Shown here in pieces: positions 11,609 through 21,736 of a stretch of DNA of 64,000 bases. This DNA comes from Craspedostauros australis (taxonomy: Eukaryota; Bacillariophyta; Bacillariophyceae; Mastogloiales; Achnanthaceae). The translations under genes were made by a program, and so were the position numbers. Numbering within the stretch: the first letter of the stretch is position 1; each line of letters opens with the position of its first letter. A model generated the notes under the pieces. The model was not told the origin of the DNA. It worked only from the letters and a program-made list of their open reading frames with translations, and did not search any database. The stretch spans positions 2,542,001 to 2,606,000 of the forward strand of contig JAMXDE010000005.1 of assembly GCA_026770025.1 (NCBI GenBank), written 5' to 3'.

Positions 11609-13073
11609 ATGTGAACAATCTCGACCACTCAACGCGACGCACAGGCTTCCTAACCGTCGCGAGACTGCGGCCCAGGTATTGACGCCGTGAAGATACAGCT
11701 AGGAGCCGATGCGGTCGCCCGGATTCATCCAGTGCCGCCGGTGCACGCATCTCTTTATCGGTCCATGAGCTTGTGGGTGCACGAGCGCATTTGATCGACT
11801 GCGGCACAGCACCGAAGAAGCACACAGCTCCCTTCCAACCGACAAAACTTTCGAGCGATCATTCGATGAGCACACCTCCACAATTGCAAACGGGCAATCA
11901 CCAGCAAGTATCATCAGGCAGGTGGCATGCAGCATGATTCTACGACGATACACACGACCACAAGACGCCTCATAGTACAACCCGCAACGAGAGCAAGAGC
12001 GTCGTTGCTAATTGTCACCACAACAGGTGCACCAGCAAGCCACGCTCCTCGACTCAATCAAGACACCACAAGGCACAAGACAAGCAAACAACGCCCAGGG
12101 AAGACACTGACACAAGGCGCAACGGACAACAGACGAGGATACAAGGCACAAGACGCACAATGTTGGAGAGGCCGAGCGCAAGCGACCTTTGGGTAGCAAG
12201 AACGAATTTGTAATAATTCATGAAGGATATTTATCAAATTTCAAGACCAAGTCCAAGTCCAAGATCTGCTTTTGTCCATTGCAAGACAATAAGGAGGGCA
12301 CAGAGGGAGCACATGACGAACAAGATTGAAGCCCTCGGCGTCGCCGCCGTCGCCCCCATCTCAAAGAATCGCGATTGTTTGAACTGTTTCCCCAAGTCTT
12401 TGCAAACCATGTACCACAGAACACGCACGGGGTGAGGTCGCAGCGGATGCGCAGTTTTCTCTCCCCTCTCTTCTCTGGTCAAAGGCGCGGCGGTCAGTTG
12501 CCGCGAGTGCATGAAATGGAAGAAACGATGACAACTTCCCACCACTGCTTCATCCGGCAAGGCACATATGAGCAAAGCAAACGCTCTGCAATGCAATGAC
12601 AGAATGAAATGAAAGGGAGCCGATCCAAACTGCGCTGGGACGGTGTGAAACGCCTTCAAACTGTCCGGGCGGCACCACGGCTGACCATGCCGCACACATC
12701 AAGGAGGGCAGCTGCAACTGCAACTGCATCACTCGATGTAAGGTTTCACTCAATGGTTTGGACGGAAGTGGTAAGATGTGCGGACGTAACCATGGTATTG
12801 CAGTCATGTTGGCACTCTCAAGATAGTGTCAAGAGGATGGAGGTTGTGTGCTCGTTGTGTATGGGTTCTCTACGAGTATAATGTGTGTGGTATTATAGGT
12901 TGTAAGAGATACTAATTCTGCACTGTGAAAACCTTGTATCATAGAATATGAAGTTGTAAATGAAAGAAGACACGGATGTTGCCATCTGTGGCGAGTTGGC
13001 GGAACTGCTCCAGGTGCGCATCTGAATGGCCTGCTTTTCAGACATTCACTTATACCCGTACGTCCTCCGCGCT
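11609..13073. other. intergenic region, no supported gene
   Basis: About 1.4 kb between the 3' ends of the SR protein gene and the MerC-like gene. It is A/C-rich around 11930-12140 (CAACA, ACAAGGCA words) and A/T-richer around 12870-12970. No frame with convincing protein-like composition was found. Confidence 0.5.
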
Positions 13074-13991
13074 CTATCTATGTTTGTGATTGCAGGATGC
13101 TTGACCATGATCGGGTGCGTCATGAGAATGATCATGAGAACAGTCAGTATGGAAGGCGCAACCTTGCCGCTGCGACATGTAGTTGGAAGACAGCAGCATG
13201 GCACAACCAGAGATATTGACGAGGCGGTGCATCCAGCCTCCGCACTGGATGGCGTGCAACCACCGCACATGGCCCACAATCGGCAAAGCATGGATGTGCG
13301 AGTTGGCCAACCCCACGACGCACAACCCGACAATGCCCAGACTGAGGATCCATTTCTTGCCGTGCGAAATGTAATTAACGGTGGAAGTGAGACTGCCCAC
13401 GGGCAGAACGAAGTAGAGCGCCAGCTGATGTCCCAAATGATGAATGGAATCCAAGCGCGCCGGACTGAGCTGCAGGAATCCGAGCAGCGGCAACACCACC
13501 GTGATGATGGGTAGGATCGTGCAGTCCAACACGCAGAGGATGGATGCAACGTTGGAGAGCTTGCGCAGTTGGTTGATGAGCGCGTTCGGAGGCGTCAATG
13601 GTGCTGGCGATGTGCTCTGTGCAGATGAGGTTCTTGCGGCGTCGTTCATGTTGTTGTTATTGGTGGGATCGGTGCTTCCAACGTCGCCGGTGCTGCCGTC
13701 GGCAGTGCTGTACAATGGCAACATCTGCGCGCCATGCGAGCATGAACATGCATTGCCTCTCACTGATTGTGATGATGCTGCGATCTCGAAGCACGTCAAG
13801 GGATCTCTGCGTTGGACGAACATGGATGCGTGTCGTCCCGCGAATCCATGGACCTTGGCTGGCATTCCCACGATGATCGTGATCACCAGCAGTGCACGGA
13901 TGACGATGATGTTGCAGCAGCTGGTGCTGTAGCTGCTTTTGGTGTTCGTGCGGATGGGAGATTGCGCTATCTTGATATCTGATGCCCTCAT
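13074..13991 (-). CDS. MerC-like membrane protein with His/Cys-rich tail and plastid-type presequence
   Basis: Intronless, 305 residues. Residues 28-49 form a hydrophobic segment ending KVHG, directly followed by F50-AGRH; a phenylalanine just after a signal peptide site is the stramenopile plastid-import mark. A low-complexity linker (about 90-135) precedes a membrane domain of four hydrophobic segments. The first contains ILCVLDCTILPIITVVLPLL, which matches the paired-cysteine first helix of the MerC mercuric transporter family. The tail (DCSHDHSHDAPDHGQASCNH) is rich in His and Cys and could bind soft or transition metals. The likely role is handling of a metal ion across a plastid-associated membrane; mercury itself is only suggested by the family name, and many MerC relatives have no proven substrate. 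Confidence 0.75.
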   Translation of the reverse strand: MRASDIKIAQSPIRTNTKSSYSTSCCNIIVIRALLVITIIVGMPAKVHGFAGRHASMFVQRRDPLTCFEIAASSQSVRGNACSCSHGAQMLPLYSTADGSTGDVGSTDPTNNNNMNDAARTSSAQSTSPAPLTPPNALINQLRKLSNVASILCVLDCTILPIITVVLPLLGFLQLSPARLDSIHHLGHQLALYFVLPVGSLTSTVNYISHGKKWILSLGIVGLCVVGLANSHIHALPIVGHVRWLHAIQCGGWMHRLVNISGCAMLLSSNYMSQRQGCAFHTDCSHDHSHDAPDHGQASCNHKHR

Positions 13992-14357
13992 TGGAAGATG
14001 GGTGAGATTGCGATCAGCGGTTCATTGGTCTGTGGGGTGGTCTGTGATGTGGTCTGTAGGTTGGAGAATTGGGATGATGGGTGACACAGTTGGGGTATGA
14101 TCCATTCTAACGCATAAGACTTTTGCGCCCTGTCTTTCCCGCCTGTCTCTGGATCTTTTGTGGTGCGATGATGGGTCAGTGAGGCGGAAAGGGACATCAC
14201 CACAAAGAGCCTAATTCTGATGCTCGTGAAGAACAGCCATGTGTGCAACACGACATTCTTCCTTTGGCGAAGGGCCGCGTGTTGGTTAGGCTGAACATAG
14301 TACTATATCTCGGCCGCAGGCATCAATTCCAGGCGTCCTCCTGGGTCGTATAATACC

Positions 14358-15379
14358 ATGCGACTACTCCAAGCAACACATCATCAGCAGGCGCAGGCGC
14401 AGCGGTGTTACTCGTGCATCACGTCATACTCTTCAAGTAAGAGCGCCGGCATGTGGCACCCACCGTTCTCCTCAACAAGCACCCCAGCGTGGACATGATC
14501 ATGCAGAACGTGGAGAAGGTGGCCTCCACGCACCGCGGAACGGCTCATCGAAGCCCACGATCGCCAAGGACTCTTTGACAGCGTATCTCACGAAGACGCG
14601 GACGCGGACGCGGATCCAGGCGACGACACGGACAATGGCCAACGCATGCAGCTGCAAGCGTGTGACACATCCGCAAGGCATAGCATCGCAGCATGCGCGC
14701 AAGCATCCCAGTGCTCGTCCTGCGGCGATGTGATCAATGAAGGGCACGATGTGCACAGCTTCTTCCAGTTCGAGCGCTCAGAGGAGGACATGCGCTTGCT
14801 GTCGAGGATTGGTGAATGTTCGATACCCATGGATTTACTCTCAAGAACATCACGGGCAAAGTCTGAGGCAGACGCTTCCACTGTTGATCGCAGCGTGTCA
14901 ACAGGTGGGAGGAAGATTGGTATGTGAGCGGGGTTCAGGAGGGTTCAGGACCGCGAGAAATGGGTCCACAGGTGCGGAATATACCTATTCCGTTTGTGGC
15001 AGCCGCAACGCCCAATCCTCGAGCGCCATCAAGCACGTCCACACCAGCAGTGTTGGCAACTGCGCCATCACCATCAACTTGGCTGCAACAGCGACAGCGA
15101 CACATCTATCCTCATCGCCATAGTCAGAACATGACGCGTCATGGCGAGCATTGAGATCGACAGCTCCACTGTGGCGTATGGAACCGACCGCACCTCCCAT
15201 CAAACCGCTGAACACAGGGGCATTGTCAAATGCATACCACCATTGATAATCACAACAGATACAGTACATCCAACAGCAACGGAAGCAACAGCAACAGCAA
15301 CAGTCATCACGGCGGCAGCTCTCAACCAACCCTTGAGCTTCATGGTACGCGAACTCCAGAGAAGTGCATCACTGCGTGA
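14358..15379 (+). pseudogene. Probable decayed gene, coding-like segments in different frames
   Basis: Several plus-strand segments read like protein but lie in different frames with no obvious introns between them. Examples are NKHPSVDMIMQNVEKVAS (from about 14480), ERLIEAHDRQGLFDSV (from 14538), a Cys/His-containing stretch CSSCGDVINEGHDVHSFFQF (from about 14715), a proline-rich stretch with NIPIPFVAAATPNPRAP (from about 14975), and a serine/asparagine-rich end terminating at 15379. The pattern fits a host gene that has lost its frame more than once; a multi-exon gene with unusual introns or base-calling errors would look similar. No family was recognised; the CxxC...H element might be half of a zinc-binding site. 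Upstream (13992-14357) and downstream (15380-15475) nothing else is visible. Confidence 0.35.
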
Positions 15380-15475
15380 TAGAATACGTGTACTACCTAT
15401 ACTCATCGCCCCCATCGTCTTTGTCTTCTGTGTCATCATCGTAATCGTGATTGCAGTCTTATTAATCTTAGTTGT

Positions 15476-18400
15476 TTACGTTGTCGTTGTCGCCCAGGTC
15501 GTTATGACGCTGTGTTTGTCCATCTTCTTGTGCGGATCGCGGGCATCTTCAAGTTTGTTCATCAAGTCTGGTAGGATCCCTATCTCGTCGGTCGGGAAAG
15601 ACGCATACGGCGCACGCCCAATTTCCTTCTCCTCATTGACGGCGTCCTCTCGAGGGCCGTCCACTGCATCCCCATTGTATGTATCTGGCAGCTTCTCCTT
15701 CTTGCACGCCAAGCAGTACGGACCAGTCTTCCCGAAAGGAATCTTGAGGAGCTCATCGCACGCTCTGTCCTTGTTTTGGCGGATCTCCTCGAAGTCGAGG
15801 TCGGAGCCGTCGGCGCGGATCTTACTTTGGATGAAGATGGTGTACAGCGCGTGATCCACCAACTCTGACTTGTCTGCATTCCACTTCGCACCGATGAATG
15901 AGACGCTTCCATCGGCGAAATTGCTGTCACTCCCAGCCACAGTCGCAAGGGCGGGGAACAGCGTATGTGGTGGTTTCCCCTTGTTGTCTGCCAGCTGTTG
16001 AAGACCTTTCACCAGGTCTTTGTCCATGAACAGGGTCTCCATATTCGCCGCTTCCGCTTGCGAAATATCAAGGTCCTGCTTTTCCACGCTGGAGAGGTCG
16101 CATGGAACATCACCATCACTTGGTTTGGCCATGGTTACCTTCAGCTTATCCCAGTCGCCCATCATCTCAGTATTCCCGTCTTCGTCTCGCTTGTTCAACC
16201 ACATCGCGGATTTCTGAGAGTACATGCCATCCAAGGTGAGATCGCATTCGGTTGAGACAGGAATCACGTCTTTGAATGCCTCCCACGCCTCTTTGATCTC
16301 CTTGTCAACATGTTCGGCTGTGTCGTCGCCATCGTTGGTGTAACCTCTCAGGAACATTTTGAGGCTCTTTGTCAAGATGTGGTGCAGGTCTTTGCGTTTC
16401 TTCTCCTCGATGGTCATGGCTGCTGTAATGGCACTACTCACAAGCTGAGTTGACAGCACCTCGAACCCAAACGAATGGACTCCCAACAACGCATTGGCCT
16501 CCCTCGACCGTTTTCCACTGCTCGCAAGCCAGATGCACAGTAGTCGCATCACGTCCTTCATGATGAACGGCTGTGATAGTGTTTGCGTTTCGGTCCACTT
16601 GCCTGTAAACTCTGCCGGTACCACGATCCCGTACCTGCGAACGAGCAGCCGCATAGGTGTCGGCCTGTCATCGTCCTCCTCGGCAGGAGCAGGTGCAGCG
16701 GTTCCACGGAACGCGTTGTAGAAGCTATGGAATGAAGGGCCGTAGCTGAGCGCCCTTGCCTTCGCTTGTGCTGTTGTGTCATTGGCGGGTAGTTCGAAGG
16801 GCTCTGGATAGAGAAGCGCCGTAAAGGCTTGCGATGATGCAGCCATCCTGTCCTTTGCTGCAATGATATCTTTGTCCCGCAAATGTTGCGAGTTTGGGAC
16901 TTCCGCTAGTGGTACACCTGGCTCGGCATTTTTGTTCGAGCCTTCATGGCCGCTCCACAGCGATCCCATTGCATTTGAATTGATGAACTTGTCAAAAACC
17001 AAATACATCAGTCGGATCTCATCATAGGGATTGTTGTACAGGAACCCCGAATGGAACATTTGATCGATCAAGATGGAAGCCATCCGTGCATTGCCCTGGG
17101 CGATGATTCCCAGGAATGGCCGCGTCTTCAGATCTTCGAATGTCGCAATGTTCTCGTATCTAACACTGCTCTCGTCGTACTCGGATTTGAGTGTATCGTA
17201 CAGCTCGTTGGTGACTGTGTTGCCACTGGGCTTGAGGCACTTGTAGTGTGCTTGGTTGGATCCAACTGTGGCCCCATACGCCCCTGTGCCGGCGACAGAG
17301 AACACAACACGGATGGGTCGGTCCGTTTTGAACTTCTCGTCTAGCACGCCGCCAAATCCACTTGCGATGTGATCCCCCATGGTTTTGTAAAGAATGTCCT
17401 TTTCATTGATGATCGTCTGCACCAAGTTGAGGCATGCAGACGCTTCATCGATGCAGAAGACGATCCTCACATCTTCCGTAGGATTGGCGTTTGGTTCCTC
17501 CCAGTCGTTGATTGCCTGGAGAATGGTCTCGAAGGCTTCTTTATTGGATGTTGCGAGGTCATCGAAACGCTCCTTGAGTATATCAATGCACTGTTCGAGT
17601 CGATCCTCGTCTGGCATCGTATTGGGTAAGTTGGCCCATTTTGGAATTTCGTCAATCATGCTGATGACGCAACCTCGCAAAAATGCGCTTCCGGCGAGCT
17701 CAACTGTCTTACCACTGCCGCTCTCTGAGAAGTAGACCAATACGGCGTTGCCTTTTTTCAGCGAATTCGACGCGTCCAGAATGGCGTTTTCCGGAGTTTC
17801 CAAAGACAGTCCTTTGTCTCCAGAGTCGATGGAACCAATAAAGAATGTCTCGCCTGCGCCATGTGATAGCGTCTCGACTTTTCCATATGGCAGTCTGCTG
17901 AGTCTCCTTTGGACGAAGTCGTCGAGAGTTGGTGCAGCATTGTCCAAGCAATCGTTGATGTTGTCAACGACATCCTGTGCTTGGTCTGCGCCGCCTTTAC
18001 CTCCTTCCGCGATCCATTGTTTGATAAGCTTGCCTACATCCGTCATTCTGTCCCATCCGACTGCGTAGCTTTGCATACGATGCACAGCGTGATTGCCATG
18101 TTCTTTGAAGAACGTAATGATATTCTTTCGTGCATCAACCAACGGTTTCCACGGTTCACCTGCAGAGTGTCCTTGTCCCAACACTCTCTCATCGAGAAGT
18201 TTCATGACTGCTGCGTCCTCCAACTGGATGTCCCAGAAGCTGGCGTCGCTGAAGAGGTCCTTGTAGCTGTCGATGTCGAATGGGATCGCAGATGGCGCCG
18301 CTGTTGCGTCGACTGGCACGGGTGCTGCTACATTCTCGTCGTTTGTAATGTCCGAAAAGAGACGAGAACCAGACCACCATCGTTGTGGTTGGTGTTGAAG

Positions 18401-18598
18401 TGGCGAAGTCGACACCAATGGCAAGGATGAGGCTGGTGCGAAAGGCATCGAAGAGATGAATCTGGAGGCCGAGGACGGTGGCAAGCATGGGCGTGGGACG
18501 ATGAATCCCATCGCGGGGGTCACGAGGGCTGTTAGTGACGCCATTGATGACATCCTCATCTTTCCCCTTGTTGGTGTACGGAGGAGAGCGCGACGCAT
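15476..18598 (-). CDS. Large P-loop NTPase with possible C-terminal nuclease motif (Crinkler/RHS-like plan)
   Basis: Intronless, 1040 residues from the ATG at 18598; the frame is open further upstream but that part is His/Gln/Arg-rich and unlike a protein start. Residues 17-31 form a short hydrophobic stretch ending PAMG, followed by F32-IVPRP, which could be a signal peptide with the plastid-type phenylalanine. Residues 291-298 (SESGSGKT) are a Walker A loop, with serine in place of the usual first glycine; residues 378-386 (RIVFCIDEA) are a Walker B strand with DE; VVFSVAGTG near 430 could be sensor 1. A helical middle follows. Near 922-926, YTIFIQSK after an earlier acidic strand resembles the (E/Q)-x-K end of a PD-(D/E)xK nuclease core. 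NTPase plus such a nuclease is the plan described for Crinkler-RHS-type proteins of eukaryotes; this assignment is inference from motifs, not from an alignment. Confidence 0.6.
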   Translation of the reverse strand: MRRALLRTPTRGKMRMSSMASLTALVTPAMGFIVPRPCLPPSSASRFISSMPFAPASSLPLVSTSPLQHQPQRWWSGSRLFSDITNDENVAAPVPVDATAAPSAIPFDIDSYKDLFSDASFWDIQLEDAAVMKLLDERVLGQGHSAGEPWKPLVDARKNIITFFKEHGNHAVHRMQSYAVGWDRMTDVGKLIKQWIAEGGKGGADQAQDVVDNINDCLDNAAPTLDDFVQRRLSRLPYGKVETLSHGAGETFFIGSIDSGDKGLSLETPENAILDASNSLKKGNAVLVYFSESGSGKTVELAGSAFLRGCVISMIDEIPKWANLPNTMPDEDRLEQCIDILKERFDDLATSNKEAFETILQAINDWEEPNANPTEDVRIVFCIDEASACLNLVQTIINEKDILYKTMGDHIASGFGGVLDEKFKTDRPIRVVFSVAGTGAYGATVGSNQAHYKCLKPSGNTVTNELYDTLKSEYDESSVRYENIATFEDLKTRPFLGIIAQGNARMASILIDQMFHSGFLYNNPYDEIRLMYLVFDKFINSNAMGSLWSGHEGSNKNAEPGVPLAEVPNSQHLRDKDIIAAKDRMAASSQAFTALLYPEPFELPANDTTAQAKARALSYGPSFHSFYNAFRGTAAPAPAEEDDDRPTPMRLLVRRYGIVVPAEFTGKWTETQTLSQPFIMKDVMRLLCIWLASSGKRSREANALLGVHSFGFEVLSTQLVSSAITAAMTIEEKKRKDLHHILTKSLKMFLRGYTNDGDDTAEHVDKEIKEAWEAFKDVIPVSTECDLTLDGMYSQKSAMWLNKRDEDGNTEMMGDWDKLKVTMAKPSDGDVPCDLSSVEKQDLDISQAEAANMETLFMDKDLVKGLQQLADNKGKPPHTLFPALATVAGSDSNFADGSVSFIGAKWNADKSELVDHALYTIFIQSKIRADGSDLDFEEIRQNKDRACDELLKIPFGKTGPYCLACKKEKLPDTYNGDAVDGPREDAVNEEKEIGRAPYASFPTDEIGILPDLMNKLEDARDPHKKMDKHSVITTWATTTT

Positions 18599-19480
18599 GG
18601 CACGAGTATTGGTGGTGGCTGGTGGAAAGTTTGGTTGCTTGACTTGTGGTCTCGCGGATGTTTGTTTCGGTGTGTGCCTGTTTTGTGGACGGGAATGGGA
18701 TCCTACGATACCTTCAGAGAGATGATTCTGTAGAAGATGCGAGTGGTGATGGTGGTGCTGTCGTCGTTCGAGGGTTTGTGTTTGCTTCTTCTGGGGGTTT
18801 GCTCTGCCTCTCTGGGGTGATCTCTGCTGGTGCGCGTAATCACAGGACCTCCGCTTCTGTGCATGTGCGACATACGTACGATCAAGGGTTGTGGATCTGG
18901 TGGAAGGTGTCGTCCATGGCAACTGATGCGTGGCGGCGGTACTACATGGCTCGTAGGTAGGTACGTGAGTGTTGTGGGTGTGCGAGATGACTGATCGTGT
19001 TCGGTTCTTGCCTTGTCCGGTCACAAGAGAGACATCGAAGAAACTGGAATCATGACTCACTTGACTCCTTTGAAAACAAAGATACGTCCGCCATGATGTG
19101 TCGAGGCGGGACAGGAATTCTGCGTTTGATGTTGCTCGTCGCAACGAGTGCTTGTTGTGTTCGCTGTTGGATGTCGGGACGCTCCGCCATCACAACAGGA
19201 CGACACCACGGAGGAGCAACACAGAGATTGGCGACCATGATACCACAATCGACTCCCATGGACGAATACACGTACGAGTACATGCAACATGGCAGAACGG
19301 CGATTCACAACGATCTTGGCAGCAAGAAAGAATGACAAAAGGCCATCCGGTACGCGCAGAGTTCAAAGGTGACGAACTTGGCACTGTCCCTTTTTCGACT
19401 TCACCCTTCCTGGTTTTCTGTTATCTCGTGCCAAAGCCTCGCCAGCTGACCGTCATGCAGCTGAGCTGCCGACGCGGACC
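18599..19480. other. divergent promoter region
   Basis: Separates the NTPase gene (minus) from the HhH protein gene (plus). The minus-strand side (18599-19144) is open as a continuation of the NTPase frame but is low-complexity (HHHHH, PQKKQTQ) and is taken as leader. No other gene is supported. Confidence 0.45.
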
Positions 19481-20612
19481 ATGGAGTTGAGGGATGCCAT
19501 GGGTGAAGCAGTGTCTTCTTGCAATGCCTCTCATGTGCTCACTTTCACGATATTGCTGTGTTCATTTCTCCACGCTCCGTGTTTTGCCGTTCCGTCCCCA
19601 AACTTGCATCCAAGATGTGGAATTCGAGCTGCGAGGGCACTGCAAACGAGTGAAAGTCGTTTCGCAGTTGTTTGGTGATGCTCATCTCGTCTTCCCATCG
19701 GAGTCTAGCCTCGCCGTTCGGTTGTATGACCATCATGACCTGGACGGTATCAAGCAAAGGATTCAAGAGAGCGCGCAATCATCCTCGGTGCGTGCGTCTG
19801 CAGAGACATCATCAACATCGCGATCGACGCAAGGAACCACCGACTTGGATGTTCTCTCCAACTTCTTCCAGTCCTTCCAATATTCGGCTGCATTATTTGT
19901 GATACCAGACAGACGGCATCAAGCAGACCAGCTCTCTGACTTCAGCTCTATCTACCAGCGCGCCCAACACATGGCGACGGAGCCAGTATGGACCCAGTCT
20001 CCTCGTGGGCAGCTTGTGGCAAAGGTAAGAAGGGACAGAACACTGCGCGGCATGCCGTGGCTACCCAAGCATTGAATCATCATGGAGAGCCGCCTTGGAC
20101 TTTCGATTCAACAGGTTTCACGACTTTATACCTCCGCTGCGATTGGGATGATCCTCACTATTTCAGCATGTTGCGTTCTTGATCTTTTCCCTCTTGCAAT
20201 CGGTATGAAGCTAAGAAGAGTCTTCCTTGTGCCAAGCGCCGATGCCGCAATCCAATGCATCTACTCCATGGCAAAGGCCATACGCAAGGCGAAGCAGAAG
20301 GATCTGTACTTCACCCCGTATCGCATCCAAAACTTCTTGCCGTCTTCCGATGGGACAATCCCACAAGGCGATTCAGCGTCATCGCCGTCTCCGGAAGTTG
20401 CCATCCACATCGCAAACATGCTGCGAGAATGGGCCATCCGATTTCGGTTGCCGCCTGATGAAATCGAAGTTCTCATGAGTATGCGCAGCACGATTGCGGA
20501 CATTGCATGCTGCAACGATGTGAGCTTCGACCATTTGCCTCTGGCCGACAAATCCAAACATTTCCTGCAGACCTTCTTTGGGTGCGGCATCCAAAGACGC
20601 TTGTTTCATTAA
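19481..20612 (+). CDS. Helix-hairpin-helix protein, tentatively ERCC1/XPF-like (SPO16-like)
   Basis: Exons 19481-19502, 19615-20024 and 20115-20612 join to 309 residues starting MELRDAMDVEFELRGHCK. The 22-base first exon ends ATGG before GTGAAG, and a pyrimidine-rich intron ends CCAAG; without it the protein would begin with a run of frame-mismatched residues. The central part contains FVIPDRR and FSSIYQRAQ. The C-terminal 60 residues (EIEVLMSMRSTIADIACCND, DHLPLADKSKHFLQTFFG) have the spacing of the tandem helix-hairpin-helix domain that ends ERCC1, XPF and meiotic SPO16. Such proteins bind branched DNA as heterodimers in excision repair or crossover control. The nuclease signature of XPF is not seen. 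A hydrophobic patch early in exon 3 (AIGMILTISACCVL) is odd and may hide a further splicing detail. Confidence 0.5.
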
Positions 20613-21120
20613 ACATGAAATGCGCCATGAATTGCGTTGCCGCGAAAGGATCGATGCGACGTTGCCATCTTCGTCATCCTCCAGTCGCTGTTGGGAAACA
20701 TCATTGAGTGACATGCTAGATGTACGGATACAAAGGGAACAGAGTATAGTAGACTGTAAATGGAGAGCACGGGCATGTGCCTGCATATTCCACTCATCTA
20801 GAAAGAATGCATTCGTAGACATCAGCACTTGTGTATTCTTCTCTCTGGAGAGATAGAGAGAGAGTAGCAGAGGCGGAAGTGTTCCCCGATCACCGTCCCC
20901 CGAGTGAAGTCCTCCCACTATCTTCGATGCGAAGCCTGCGTGGACACGAAGCAAGGAAGAGAAGCGAAAAAACAAACCAAGGATTCGGCCCTCGTTTTCC
21001 ACCCCTCACAATCAAATCTTCGCCCCGTGTCTCTCCATCGTCACGAAGCCCGAAGCCAATACCTGCACAAGCACACTCGTACGTATTGCCAGCACCACTC
21101 CATCAACGTCGATACGGAAC
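20613..21120. other. spacer, no supported gene
   Basis: Contains the 3' end region of the HhH protein gene and the leader of the kaptin-like gene. A GAGAGATAGAGAGAGAGTAG run lies at about 20848-20867. Confidence 0.5.
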
Positions 21121-21704
21121 ATGGAGTTTGTCGAGACGGCGGTATGTCCTCTCGCTGCCTCCACGACATGCTTTTCGGCCCCCACGCAAATCGTGGTAGA
21201 CAGCAGCGTTGGACGCGATGCCGATGTCCACGATTCCTGCACCACGTTCACCACCAGACTCTCCACGGAGAATCATCTGTTGGAGGTCGCTGTCATTGCT
21301 GCCGATGCACCAGCGCCGCAGGACGGTGACGATACACAATCAAGGCATCTGACGAATGCACTTGGAAGGGACGGAGCCAACACCGACGGTTCAGCATTGG
21401 CTGATCAGAAGGAGAATGACAACGACAGCGATATGGCACAAGCTTCGAAGGAGGCCTCGAACGAGGTTCCGACGAATTCAGATGCTCATGACGGAAGGGA
21501 AGAAGCTGCATCAAAAGCTGCTGAGACTGAGAGATATGCGACGGAAGCTCTCGCACATGCACCGCTGATCGACTGTGAACAACCAACATCAATGAAGCCA
21601 CCCATCGCAATGCAAATGAAACACAAAACGCTGCCGATGCCCAAGCTTGGTCCTCGATGGATATGCGTTGGCCAATCGTCTGCCAGGATCCGGAGACACG
21701 ATGG

Positions 21705-21736
<32 letters not shown>

